The notes under the pieces: model-generated
Databases searched by the model: none
What the model was told of the DNA's origin: nothing
Seen by the model: only the letters and a program-made list of their open reading frames with translations
Program-made: the position numbers and the translations under genes
Shown here: positions 8,719 to 17,639 of the stretch, piece after piece
How the letters are laid out: each line of letters begins with the position of its first letter
Position numbering within the stretch: the first letter of the stretch is position 1
DNA from: Burkholderia cepacia ATCC 25416
GTDB taxonomy: Bacteria > Pseudomonadota > Gammaproteobacteria > Burkholderiales > Burkholderiaceae
NCBI RefSeq assembly: GCF_001411495.1
Contig: NZ_CP012982.1
Location: 2,852,001-2,916,000, forward strand
Direction: 5' to 3'
DNA: 64,000 nt

Positions 8719-9504
8719 ATGAAGGCCTTCCTGCTCAAGCGCTATCCGCTGGCGCGAGTGCCGCTGCCGCGCCAGGTGGCCGCGACTCTCGTGAACTACC
8801 GTCAAGGCGAACGCGTGGCTTGGCATCAGCATCGCCATGGCCAGCTGGTCTTTGCAGCGAAGGGCGTCGTCCGCGTGCTCACGCCGGCCCGCACATGGAC
8901 GCTCCCGCCGTCGCGGGCGGTGTGGCTGCCGTCGGACGTCGATCACGAACTGCACGCGGTGGGTGACACCGCGCTATGCAGCGTCTATGTGGAACCCGAA
9001 GTGTTTCCGTGGCCTTGGGAGGAGCCGGCGGTCATCGCCGTGTCGGCGTTGCTGCGGGAACTCGCGCTCACGGTGGTCGACGGGGCGGATACCTATACGG
9101 CCACGAGCCGTGCCGGGCTCGCCGCGTCGTTGCTGATGAAAGTGCTCGCGGAAACGCCGAGCCTCGCCGAGCCGGGTGTGCCCTTGCCGCGCGACGAGCG
9201 CCTGCTCAAGCTGTGCGAGCACATGATGAACGACCCCGCGAGCGATCTCACGCTGGACTTCTGGGGCGAGCAATTCGGCGCGAGCGGCCGTACGCTCGCG
9301 CGCCGGCTGCATGCCGAGACGGGGCTGACGTTCGTGGCCTGGCGGCAGCAGATGCGTGTCGCGGAAGCGATCACGCGCCTCGCGCTCGGCCAGTCGGTTG
9401 CGCAGGTGGCAAAAGATCTCGGGTATCGCAGCGCGAGCGCGTTCATCGTCATGTTCCGACGGATCACGGGCGAATCGCCGCAGCGATATCTCGCAGCGAG
9501 CTGA
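8719..9504 (+). CDS. AraC-family regulator with N-terminal cupin domain
   Basis: The 261-residue protein has an N-terminal cupin-like sensor (WHQHRHGQLVFAAKGVVRV, then PPSRAVWLPSDVDHEL) and a C-terminal pair of helix-turn-helix motifs (LDFWGEQFGASGRTLARRLHAETGLTF and QVAKDLGYRSASAFIVMFRRITGESPQRY). This is the NimR-like branch of AraC regulators rather than the PchR/PvdS type. It is transcribed away from the siderophore operon across about 220 bp and is its most likely regulator. ATG 8719 is chosen because an upstream TTG overlaps a -35 element. Confidence 0.88.
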   Translation: MKAFLLKRYPLARVPLPRQVAATLVNYRQGERVAWHQHRHGQLVFAAKGVVRVLTPARTWTLPPSRAVWLPSDVDHELHAVGDTALCSVYVEPEVFPWPWEEPAVIAVSALLRELALTVVDGADTYTATSRAGLAASLLMKVLAETPSLAEPGVPLPRDERLLKLCEHMMNDPASDLTLDFWGEQFGASGRTLARRLHAETGLTFVAWRQQMRVAEAITRLALGQSVAQVAKDLGYRSASAFIVMFRRITGESPQRYLAAS

Positions 9505-9584
9505 GCGCGCATGATTCGGGCCGGCCCGGCGATGCAGCGCCGCGGACGCAGGCGGCCCGAACGGGATTCGATGTCGCCGCGCGC

Positions 9585-10343
9585 TTATCCCCGCCCGACG
9601 AACGGCATGGCCGTCGCCATGATCGTCATGTTCAGGATGTTGGTATCCAGCGGCAGGTTCGCCATCTGGACGATCGCGTTCGCGACGTGCGTGACGTCCA
9701 TGCGCGCTTCGGGCGCGAGGCTGCCGTCGGCTTGCGGGACGCCTTGCGTCATTCGTTCCGTCAGCGACGTCGCGGCGTTGCCGATGTCGATCTGGCCGCA
9801 CGCGATGTTGTACCGGCGGCCGTCGAGCGCCAGCGCCTTGGTGATTCCGGTCACCGCATGCTTGGTGGCCGTGTACGCAATCGTATCGGGACGCGGCGCA
9901 TGCGCCGAGATCGAGCCGTTGTTGATGATTCGGCCGCCCTGCGGCGTTTGCGCTTTCATCACGCGCCATGCGGCCCGTGCGCACAGAAAGACGCCGGTCA
10001 GGTTCGTCGCGACGACGCTGTTCCACAGATCGAATTCATATTCGTCGAGGGAAACCGCGGGCGCGTTGCGGCCGGCATTGTTGAACAGCACGTCGAGCCG
10101 GCCGAACTGCCGCGCGATCTGCGCAAACGCGTGGTCGACCGATGCTTCGTCGGTGACGTCCACAGGAAACACGTGCGCGTCGCCGCCGGCGGCGCGGATT
10201 GCGTCCTGCGTTTCGCGCAACGAGGCCTCCGTGCGACCGAGCAGCGCGACGGTGAATCCCGCCTGGGCGAGCGCGACGGCCGCTGCGCGACCGATGCCGG
10301 AGCCGGCGCCCGTGACGGCTGCGAATTTCTTCGAGACAGACAT
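9585..10343 (-). CDS. Short-chain dehydrogenase/reductase
   Basis: The 252-residue enzyme shows the classical SDR cofactor motif TGAGSGIG near the N-terminus, NNAG at about residue 90, a catalytic Ser in NNGSISAH and the YTATK active site. It uses NAD(P)H to oxidise or reduce an unknown alcohol or ketone. Its stop lies 80 bp from the end of the convergent AraC gene. Upstream on the same strand is a LysR gene separated by 127 bp, so co-regulation is possible. The substrate cannot be inferred. Confidence 0.9.
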   Translation of the reverse strand: MSVSKKFAAVTGAGSGIGRAAAVALAQAGFTVALLGRTEASLRETQDAIRAAGGDAHVFPVDVTDEASVDHAFAQIARQFGRLDVLFNNAGRNAPAVSLDEYEFDLWNSVVATNLTGVFLCARAAWRVMKAQTPQGGRIINNGSISAHAPRPDTIAYTATKHAVTGITKALALDGRRYNIACGQIDIGNAATSLTERMTQGVPQADGSLAPEARMDVTHVANAIVQMANLPLDTNILNMTIMATAMPFVGRG

Positions 10344-10470
10344 GGCTTGATTTCCTGCTGGTTGAAAGAAGGCGAGGCGGCCGATGACCGGGATCATCGC
10401 CGCATCCGGCAATGTAGTCGAAATGCGCGGTGCGCATGTCCGGGCGACATCGCAACGCACGTTCGGCTGA

Positions 10471-11415
10471 CTACTTCGTCCGGCCGGGCGCGGCCTTTCG
10501 TGCCCGCGTGCCGGTCTGCGCAAACAGATCGACCACCACGTCGCGCAGCCACCGGTTCCCCTCGTCCTGGTTGACCCGTGCATGCCAGAGCATGTGAATC
10601 GGCGTCCCCGGCAGCGCGACGGGCAGTGCGCGCCAGCCCAGCGAAAACGGTGCGGCGAGCTGCTGCGCGAGATGCTCGGGCACCGTCGCGATCAGGTCGG
10701 TGCGCTGCAGGATGTAGCCGACGCTCATGAAATGCGGCACCGTCAGCCGCACCTGGCGCGCCACGCGGCGGCGCTTCAGCCATTCGTCCACCTGCCCGTG
10801 ACCGGTGCCGGCCGACACCACGACCAGATGTTCGGCATTGCGCCACGCGTCGACCGTCAGCGGCGCGTCCTCGAGCGGATGCCCCCGCCGGAACAGGCAC
10901 ACATAACGCTGATCGAACAGCCGGCGCTGATAGAAGCCGCCCTTGAGCTGCGGCAGCAGGCCGATCGCGAGATCGACGCGGCCGTCGGCCATTTCGTCGC
11001 CGAGGTTGATGCTCGTGTTGCGCACGGTATTGAGCGCGATGCCCGGCGCCGCTTGCGACAGGTGTTCGAGCAGCGCGGGCAGGAACACGACTTCGCCGAT
11101 GTCGGTCATGCCGATCGTCAGCGTGCGCGTGGCGCGCAGCGGATCGAAACCGGTCTCGGGATTGAGCGCAGCGTGCAGGGTCGCGAGCGCGTGCGACACG
11201 GGTTCCGCCAGGCGCAGCGCGAACGGCGTCGGCACCACGCCGCCCGGCCCGCGCACGAACAGCGGATCGCCGAGCCGGCGGCGCAGCTTCGCGAGCGCGT
11301 TGCTCACGCCCGGCTGGCTCATGTTCATCTGCTCGGCGACGCTCGACACGCGCCGTTCCTGCATCAGCCGCTGGAAAAGCAGCAGCAGGTTGAGATCGAT
11401 ATCGCTCAGTTCCAT
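10471..11415 (-). CDS. LysR-type regulator, divergent from the FAD monooxygenase
   Basis: The 314-residue protein starts with a LysR helix-turn-helix ([47 protein letters not shown]), as in the NahR/NodD branch, followed by an effector-binding domain. Members of this branch often control aromatic degradation genes. It is divergent from a salicylate-hydroxylase-like gene with 166 bp between the two starts. An aromatic acid is therefore a reasonable inducer guess, by analogy with NahR and salicylate. Confidence 0.9.
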   Translation of the reverse strand: MELSDIDLNLLLLFQRLMQERRVSSVAEQMNMSQPGVSNALAKLRRRLGDPLFVRGPGGVVPTPFALRLAEPVSHALATLHAALNPETGFDPLRATRTLTIGMTDIGEVVFLPALLEHLSQAAPGIALNTVRNTSINLGDEMADGRVDLAIGLLPQLKGGFYQRRLFDQRYVCLFRRGHPLEDAPLTVDAWRNAEHLVVVSAGTGHGQVDEWLKRRRVARQVRLTVPHFMSVGYILQRTDLIATVPEHLAQQLAAPFSLGWRALPVALPGTPIHMLWHARVNQDEGNRWLRDVVVDLFAQTGTRARKAAPGRTK

Positions 11416-11581
11416 GGGTTTTGCCTCGCCATGTTCATTGCATCCAGTGATGATGCAGATTCATTTCATTTTATTGTGGAATGAAAGTCGGCTCCCGAGA
11501 ATACCGATACGGCCCATGCAATCGGCATGGCCGCTGCGCACGTCGCACACCCCACATCGGAATATCGGAGACACCTTCATC

Positions 11582-12796
11582 ATGCAGACGAACCTGAAGA
11601 TTGCGATCGTCGGCGCCGGAATCGGCGGGCTGACGCTCGCGCTCGCGCTGCGCGAGCACGGCATCGATGCGCAGATCTACGAACAGACGGAGGTGCTGCG
11701 CGAAGTCGGCGCGGCCGTCGCGCTGTCGGCCAATGCGACGCGCTTCTACGAACGCATGGGCCTGCGTGCGGCCTTCGACGCGGTGTGCGCGGACATTCCG
11801 GGGCTCGTCTATCGCGACGGCCGCAGCGGTGCGGTGATCGGCCATCACCGCGGCGAGCCCGACTATCGCCGGCAATTCGGCGGCGCGTACTGGGGCGTGC
11901 ATCGCGCGGATCTGCAGGCCCTGCTGTCGAAGGCGGTCGGCCTCGACAGCATCCATCTCGGCCACCGGTTGACCGATCTCGTGCAGCACGCCGATCGCGT
12001 CACGCTGGCATTCGACAACGGCGTGCGCATCGACGCCGATCTCGTGGTCGGCGCGGACGGCGCGCGCTCGATCACGCGGCGCTGGATGCTCGGCTACGAC
12101 GATGCGCTGTATTCGGGCTGTTCGGGGTTTCGCGGCGTGGTGCCGGCCGCGCGGCTGAGCCTGCTGCCCGATCCCGCAACGCTGCAGTACTGGATCGGGC
12201 CGCACGGGCACCTGCTGCACTATCCGATCGGCGACGGCGGCGACCAGAATTTCCTGCTGGTCGAGCGTCATCCGTCACCGTGGCCGTCGCGCGACTGGGT
12301 GATGCCGTCGGAAGAGGGCGAGCAACTGCGTGTATTCAGGGACTGGCATCCGGCGGTGGTGCAGATGATCACCGTGGTGCCGATCAGCCAGCGCTGGGGG
12401 TTGTTCCATCGGCCGCCGCTCGGCCGCTGGAGCCGCGGGCGCGTGACGCTGATCGGCGACGCCGCGCATGCGCTGGTGCCGCACCACGGGCAGGGCGCGA
12501 ACCAGTCGATCGAGGATGCGGTGGTGCTGGCGGCGCAACTGGCGAAGGCCGGGCCGGGCAACTGGCGAGAGGCGCAGGAAGCGTACGAGCGGCTGCGTCG
12601 CGGCCGCACGCGCAAGGTACAGTACGCATCGATTTCCGTGGCCGATGTGCTGCACCTGCCCGACGGGCCGGCCGCGCAGGCGCGCAATGCGCGTCTGGCC
12701 GAGCGCGACAGCGTGCTGCATCACCTGGACTGGATTCATGATTTCGATGCGCTCAGCGGGGAGCCGGACGAGCGGCAGGGCGGCACGTGGCTTTGA
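11582..12796 (+). CDS. FAD-dependent aromatic monooxygenase (salicylate hydroxylase-like)
   Basis: The 404-residue flavoprotein has the Rossmann FAD motif VGAGIGG at residues 10-16, the middle DG motif in VVGADGARS, and the second FAD motif GDAAHALVPHHGQGANQSIEDA. This is class A flavoprotein hydroxylase architecture, closest in style to salicylate 1-hydroxylase and 6-hydroxynicotinate 3-monooxygenase. It would use NAD(P)H and O2 to hydroxylate, possibly decarboxylate, an aromatic acid. ATG 11582 is the first codon matching family N-termini. No ring-cleavage gene is adjacent, so the pathway is not evident here. Confidence 0.9.
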   Translation: MQTNLKIAIVGAGIGGLTLALALREHGIDAQIYEQTEVLREVGAAVALSANATRFYERMGLRAAFDAVCADIPGLVYRDGRSGAVIGHHRGEPDYRRQFGGAYWGVHRADLQALLSKAVGLDSIHLGHRLTDLVQHADRVTLAFDNGVRIDADLVVGADGARSITRRWMLGYDDALYSGCSGFRGVVPAARLSLLPDPATLQYWIGPHGHLLHYPIGDGGDQNFLLVERHPSPWPSRDWVMPSEEGEQLRVFRDWHPAVVQMITVVPISQRWGLFHRPPLGRWSRGRVTLIGDAAHALVPHHGQGANQSIEDAVVLAAQLAKAGPGNWREAQEAYERLRRGRTRKVQYASISVADVLHLPDGPAAQARNARLAERDSVLHHLDWIHDFDALSGEPDERQGGTWL

Positions 12797-12919
12797 GCCC
12801 GCCGTCAGGCCCGGGCGCGCCGGGACGGCGTGCGCAGCGGATGGGACAGGGCGACGGCCTGCGGCCGGCCGGTCACCGTCGGGCCGGGTGAAGACGAGCG
12901 GGGTAGCGCCCGCCCGCGA

Positions 12920-13852
12920 TCACTTCACGCACTCGAGCGCGTACTTCAGTCCCGGCCCGAGCAGCCCGCGCCATACGTCCCACGTATGCCCGCCGTCGAC
13001 GATGCGCAGTTCGGCGGGGTTCTGCGCGCGGCGCAGGTGCGTGTACAGCACGCTCGATTCGGCCTGGATGGTCAGGTCGTCGTCGCCGGCCGCGATGAAC
13101 ATCGGGATGCGCCAGCTGCGCGCGAAATAGCCGCGCATCAGCGTCGGGTAGTTGAGTTCGTGCCACACGCGCGGGTCGAACTGCCGGTCGCCGAACACGC
13201 CGACGTAGCGCGCGGCGGAATTGAGCGGCGGTTCGTTCGCGTAGATCGCGGGGCTCAGCAGCATCGCGCCGCAGAACAGCCCCGGTTCGAGCAGCGAGAA
13301 GCGCAGCGCGCCGAACCCGCCCATCGACACGCCGCCTATCGCACGGCCCGCGCGCTGGTTCGACACCGCGAAGTGCGCTTCGACTTCGGGCAGCAGGTCG
13401 TTGAGGAACGCGCTCTGCATCTTCTCCTTGCGGTCGACGTACCAGTCGGTGCCGCCCTGCGGCATCACGATCACGACGGGCGGAATCTCGCGGCGCTCGA
13501 TCAGCGTGTCGGCGGTGGCCTGCAGCCGGCCCTGCGTGACCCAGTCGTTCGCGTTGCCGGCATTGCCGTGCAGCAGGTACATCACCGGGTAGCGCGCGCC
13601 TTCCGGGTTGTAGCCGGGCGGCAGGTAGACCGTGTACGACCAGTCGCGCTTCAGCGACGCCGACCGGAACGTGCGCAGCACGACGCTGCTGCCCGGATTG
13701 AGCGCGGGCTCCTGGGCGGCCGACGGGGTCGTCGCGGTCTGGACGGCGGGCGGCGGCGCGGGCGATACCGCCGGCGCGGGCGGCGTGGCGCGGGCGGCGG
13801 CGATGGAGCCGGCGATCAGGGCGAGGGCGAACGGAAGGGCGAGTCGGCGCAT
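12920..13852 (-). CDS. Secreted esterase, alpha/beta hydrolase of the esterase D/enterochelin esterase type
   Basis: The 310-residue protein has a signal peptide (ALPFALALIAGSIAAARA), an Ala/Pro-rich linker to about residue 50, then the hydrolase domain with the oxyanion region YLLHGNAGN, nucleophile motif GGVSMGGFGA, Asp in AAGDDD and His in DGGHTWDVW. It should hydrolyse an ester in the periplasm or outside the cell. It is 61 bp downstream of opgC on the same strand, so acyl groups on periplasmic glucans are an attractive but unproven substrate. Confidence 0.88.
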   Translation of the reverse strand: MRRLALPFALALIAGSIAAARATPPAPAVSPAPPPAVQTATTPSAAQEPALNPGSSVVLRTFRSASLKRDWSYTVYLPPGYNPEGARYPVMYLLHGNAGNANDWVTQGRLQATADTLIERREIPPVVIVMPQGGTDWYVDRKEKMQSAFLNDLLPEVEAHFAVSNQRAGRAIGGVSMGGFGALRFSLLEPGLFCGAMLLSPAIYANEPPLNSAARYVGVFGDRQFDPRVWHELNYPTLMRGYFARSWRIPMFIAAGDDDLTIQAESSVLYTHLRRAQNPAELRIVDGGHTWDVWRGLLGPGLKYALECVK

Positions 13853-13913
13853 GTCGAATCGTTTCAGGAGAGGCGCCGGCTATCGTAGCAGCGGCGCATG
13901 ACGGCGCGGCGCG

Positions 13914-15011
13914 TCATCGCCGCGATCGGAACGGCAGCCGCGCGACGAGCGGCCCGTAGAGTTTGGCGACGAGATACAGCAGGCCGATCGCGACGACGTC
14001 GGCGGTCAGCCCGAGTTTCACGTCGAGATAGCCCTCGGTCGCCTGGTAAAGCAGCGAATCGACCGCGAGCGAGATGCCGGTGCCCGCGACGAAGCACAGC
14101 AGCCCCTGCCGGCCGATCGTGCCGATCCACGGCATCGCGTGCGCGACCTTCTTCATCCAGCCGAGGTGGACGAGCTTGGCCGCGAGCCACGCGATCGCGA
14201 GGAAGTTCGCGAGCCGCAGCGCGCCGAGGTTCTGCTTGATCGACGGATCGGTCGGGAACGGTTCGATGCGCAGCCGGTAATACGCGCCGGCCGCGACGAT
14301 CGCGAGCGACACGGCCGTCAGCAGCCAGCCCTGCGGCTTGGGCGCGAGCGTCTGGTAGACGGGCTGGCAGCGCGCGATCACGCCGAGCACGAACAGGAAC
14401 TGCCACGCGAACGGGTTGAAGTCCCACGGCGCGCCTTCGACGGTCGGCAGGAAGCGCGCGACATGCGGCGCCGCGAACCACAGCGAGCCGCTGAACGCGA
14501 GCAGCAGCCACGGCTGCGTGCGTGCGAGCGGCAGCGTGAGCGGGACGAGCAGCGCGAAGAACGCGTACATCGGCAGCACCGACGCGAGGTACGGCTGGCG
14601 GCGGAACAGCAGGATGTCGCGCAGCGCGGCGAGCGGCTTGTGGAGCAGGCCGTCGAGGTCGTTGGTCGGCATGTTCGGGCCGTCGATCGCGAACGCGTTC
14701 AGCACGGCCGTGATCAGCAGCATCAGGCCGGCCGTCACGAGGAACGCACGGTAGATCTCGAACGCGCGCCGGATGAAGCGCTGGCGCGCGGCGGCTTCGT
14801 CGTGCCGCTCGGCGAGCGAGTTGTACGCGATCGCGGTCGCGAAGCCGCCGAGGAACACGAACACCTCGGCTGCGTCGCACAGCGCGTACGCGTGCAGCGT
14901 CACGCGCGACAGGATGCTGCCGCCGATGTGGTCGACGACGATGACGAGCAGCACGAGGCCGCGAAAGAAATCGAGCTCGGCGTAGCGGCCGGCCCGGGCC
15001 GGCGCGGTCAT
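13914..15011 (-). CDS. opgC: OpgC-type acyltransferase for osmoregulated periplasmic glucans
   Basis: The 365-residue integral membrane protein begins with the OpgC hallmark ELDFFRGLVLLVIVVDHIGGSIL and has about ten hydrophobic segments. OpgC proteins transfer succinyl or similar groups from the cytoplasm to periplasmic glucans. The ATG at 15011 is preferred over one 51 bp upstream because GGAAGG lies about 8 bp ahead of it and the family N-terminus starts close after. The downstream secreted esterase suggests a two-gene unit for glucan decoration. Confidence 0.88.
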   Translation of the reverse strand: MTAPARAGRYAELDFFRGLVLLVIVVDHIGGSILSRVTLHAYALCDAAEVFVFLGGFATAIAYNSLAERHDEAAARQRFIRRAFEIYRAFLVTAGLMLLITAVLNAFAIDGPNMPTNDLDGLLHKPLAALRDILLFRRQPYLASVLPMYAFFALLVPLTLPLARTQPWLLLAFSGSLWFAAPHVARFLPTVEGAPWDFNPFAWQFLFVLGVIARCQPVYQTLAPKPQGWLLTAVSLAIVAAGAYYRLRIEPFPTDPSIKQNLGALRLANFLAIAWLAAKLVHLGWMKKVAHAMPWIGTIGRQGLLCFVAGTGISLAVDSLLYQATEGYLDVKLGLTADVVAIGLLYLVAKLYGPLVARLPFRSRR

Positions 15012-15391
15012 CGGGCCGCCTTCCGGCGCGGGCCGCGTGCGCGGCCGGCACACGCCGCGCATGAATCGGGGTGAAGCATGAATTCGTGAAGAAATGACGA
15101 ACGGATGCGCATTGTGCCACCGATGCGCCAGGGCTCGGGTTTACGCGGATGGCGGCGCGTCCCGCCGCTGCCGATAAGCCGGGTCAGGCCGTCCGCGCGA
15201 CGGGGCAGTTGGACGAGCGCAACGTTTTGCGCAGGGTTCACATGCCCCGATGGACGGACGGTTTGCGACGTGACACCATTTTGTCCTCACGCGGCCGCAC
15301 ACCGCGTCGTCCGCCCTGCGGGCCACACCTACAACAGATCGAACATTCGCCGGGCGCGCGACGCGCCCGGCCCCGGCTCCCGAGATTCGTC
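15012..15391. other. Divergent intergenic region between opgC and the porin gene
   Basis: This 380-bp stretch separates two divergent envelope genes and must carry the promoters for both. No open frame here has convincing coding character. I see no riboswitch-like structure or clear operator. Confidence 0.5.
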
Positions 15392-16546
15392 ATGAAGAAG
15401 CACGTCATTTTTACCGCCGCGCTGGCTGCTTTCGCCGCGCCGGTCTTCGCCCAGAACAGCGTGACGCTGTACGGTGTGATCGACGAAGGCTTCAACTACA
15501 CGAACAACGTGAATGTGAATGGGGTCGGAAAGTCGAATTACCAGCTCGCGAGCGGCTATGCGCAGGGCAGCCGCTGGGGCCTGAAGGGCAGCGAGGATCT
15601 CGGCGGCGGGCTGAAGGCGATCTTCACGCTGGAAAACGGTTTTGACGTCAACAACGGCCGGCTCGGGCAGGGCGGCCGCATGTTCGGCCGCCAGGCGTTC
15701 GTCGGGCTCTCCGAGTCGCGTTTCGGCACGCTGACTTTCGGCCGCCAGTACGACTCGGTCGTCGATTATCTGGCGCCGCTCACGGCCAACGGCAACTGGG
15801 GCGGCACGCTGTTCTCGCACCCGTTCGACAACGACAACACGGACAACTCGTTCCGCGTCAACAACACGGTCAAGTATGCGAGCGCCGACTGGAACGGCCT
15901 GACGTTCGGCGGCACGTACAGCTTCAGCAACAGCACCGGCTTCTCGAACAACCGGCAGTACAGCCTCGGTGCGCAGTATTCGCTGGCCGGGCTGCAGGTC
16001 GCGGCTGCGTACCTGCAGGCGAACAACCCGGGTGTCGGCAGCGCGGGCGCGATCACCGCGGATGACGCGAACTTCGTCGCCGACCGCCTGCGGATCTTCG
16101 GCGGCGGCGTCAACTACACGTTCGGCCCGGCCACGGTCGGTTTCGTCTATACGAAGACGGACGTGAAGAATCCGGTATCGACGGTCTACCTGCCGGCTTC
16201 GACGTTCGCCGGCCTCGGGCTGACCGCGACGAAGTTCCAGAACTTCGAGATCAACGGCAAGTACCAGCTCACGCCGGATTTCTATCTCGGCGCGCAGTAC
16301 GTGTACACGGACGGCAAGTTCGACGCCGCGGCCGGATCGTTCAAGCCGAAGTACCACACGGTCGGCCTGATGGCCGACTACAGCCTGTCGAAACGCACCG
16401 ACGTTTACTTGCAGGGCGCATGGCAGAAGGTTGCCGGCGACAAGACCGGCACCGCGGCCGACGGCGGCTACGTGGTCGGGACGGACGGCCCGTCGGCGTC
16501 GTCGAACCAGTTCGCGGTGCGCGCCGCGATCCGCCACAAGTTCTGA
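15392..16546 (+). CDS. General outer-membrane porin
   Basis: The 384-residue product has a cleavable signal (MKKHVIFTAALAAFAAPVFA), then the beta-proteobacterial porin start QNSVTLYGVIDEGFNYTNN, the RWGLKGSEDLGGGLKAIFTLE turn, the GRQAFVGLS...GTLTFGRQYD constriction segment, and a C-terminal Phe in IRHKF. It is a trimeric diffusion porin of the Burkholderia OpcP/OmpC-like type. Stop-to-stop convergence with a LysR gene follows 43 bp later with a strong hairpin between. Confidence 0.95.
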   Translation: MKKHVIFTAALAAFAAPVFAQNSVTLYGVIDEGFNYTNNVNVNGVGKSNYQLASGYAQGSRWGLKGSEDLGGGLKAIFTLENGFDVNNGRLGQGGRMFGRQAFVGLSESRFGTLTFGRQYDSVVDYLAPLTANGNWGGTLFSHPFDNDNTDNSFRVNNTVKYASADWNGLTFGGTYSFSNSTGFSNNRQYSLGAQYSLAGLQVAAAYLQANNPGVGSAGAITADDANFVADRLRIFGGGVNYTFGPATVGFVYTKTDVKNPVSTVYLPASTFAGLGLTATKFQNFEINGKYQLTPDFYLGAQYVYTDGKFDAAAGSFKPKYHTVGLMADYSLSKRTDVYLQGAWQKVAGDKTGTAADGGYVVGTDGPSASSNQFAVRAAIRHKF

Positions 16547-16557
16547 GCGTTTCGACC

Positions 16558-16579
16558 GGCCGGGGCCGGTGCCCCGGCC
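16558..16579. terminator. Hairpin between convergent porin and LysR genes
   Basis: GGCCGGGG (16558-16565) pairs with CCCCGGCC (16572-16579) around a 6-nt loop. It starts 11 bp after the porin stop and ends 10 bp before the LysR stop. There is no clear T-run, so it could act as a hairpin barrier for both genes rather than a canonical terminator. Confidence 0.5.
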
Positions 16580-16589
16580 CCAGCCCGCG

Positions 16590-17501
16590 TCAGCCCGCCC
16601 GGTACGGGCCGCCGAGCGTCTCCGCGAGCCAGTCGACGAAGATCCGCACGCGCGGCGCGAGATGCCGCCCGGTCGGAAACACCACCGACACGGGCAGCGG
16701 CTCGGCATTCCATTCCGGCAGCACCTCGACCAGCGAGCCGTCCGCCAGCAGCGGCCCGAGCCCTTCGCGCGGCGCCTGGATCAGCCCGAGGCCCGCAAGA
16801 CAGCACGCGAGATACGCCTGCGAGCTGTTGACCGACACGACGCTGCGCATCTTGACCGCATGCAGTTCGCCCGTATCCATGTCCGCATACTCCCAGTCCA
16901 GCTCACGGCCCGTTCGGCTCGAGAAAAAGCCGACCGCGACGTGGTCCGGCAGCTCGTCCGGCGAGCGCGGCGTGCCGTGGCGCGCCAGATACGCGGGCGC
17001 CGCGCAGTTGATCTGCGCGAGCTCGCCGATGCGCCGCGCGACGAGCGACGTGTCGGACATCGTGCCGACCCGCACCGCGCAGTCGATGCCGTCGGCGACG
17101 AGATCGACGAAGCGGTCGGTCGTGCCGATCACGACGCGCAGGTCGGGGTAGCGGGCGTGGAAATCCGGTAGCGCCGGAATCATCTGGTTCACCGCGAAGC
17201 GCTCGGGCAGGTCGACGCGGATCGCGCCGCGCGGCGTCGCGCCGGCGTCCTCGAACAGCGTTTCCGCATCGTCGAGATCGGCCAGCAACCGCATGCAGCG
17301 CTCGTAGTAGGTCGCCCCCTCGGCCGTCAGCGCGACGCGCCGCGTCGTGCGCTGCAGCAGGCGGACCTTCAGGTGCTTTTCCAGATACTGGACGGCGTTG
17401 CTGACCGTCGGGCGCGGCAGTTGCAACTGCTCGGCCGCTTTCGTGAAGCTGCCGAGATGGGCGACGCGCGCAAAGATGCGCATTGCATGCAGATGATCCA
17501 T
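16590..17501 (-). CDS. LysR-type regulator, divergent from the aldo/keto reductase
   Basis: The 303-residue protein has the LysR winged helix (MRIFARVAHLGSFTKAAEQLQLPRPTVSNAVQYLEKHL) and the effector domain of the large group that pairs with oxidoreductases. An ATG at 17537 would add a proline-rich 12-residue extension; the ATG at 17501 gives a normal LysR N-terminus and is preferred. It is divergent from the aldo/keto reductase across about 138 bp and likely controls it. Confidence 0.9.
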   Translation of the reverse strand: MDHLHAMRIFARVAHLGSFTKAAEQLQLPRPTVSNAVQYLEKHLKVRLLQRTTRRVALTAEGATYYERCMRLLADLDDAETLFEDAGATPRGAIRVDLPERFAVNQMIPALPDFHARYPDLRVVIGTTDRFVDLVADGIDCAVRVGTMSDTSLVARRIGELAQINCAAPAYLARHGTPRSPDELPDHVAVGFFSSRTGRELDWEYADMDTGELHAVKMRSVVSVNSSQAYLACCLAGLGLIQAPREGLGPLLADGSLVEVLPEWNAEPLPVSVVFPTGRHLAPRVRIFVDWLAETLGGPYRAG

Positions 17502-17639
17502 GCGGGGCGGGGGTGTGGGCGGATGGACAGGCTCCATTGTTAATCAGCGTCGAATGGTTTGGTGGAGTGTTTCGCATTTATCGTGCGTCGCGATGCGCCC
17601 AGAATCCGGCCTGTTGATTCATCACTCGAGGAAACGGAC

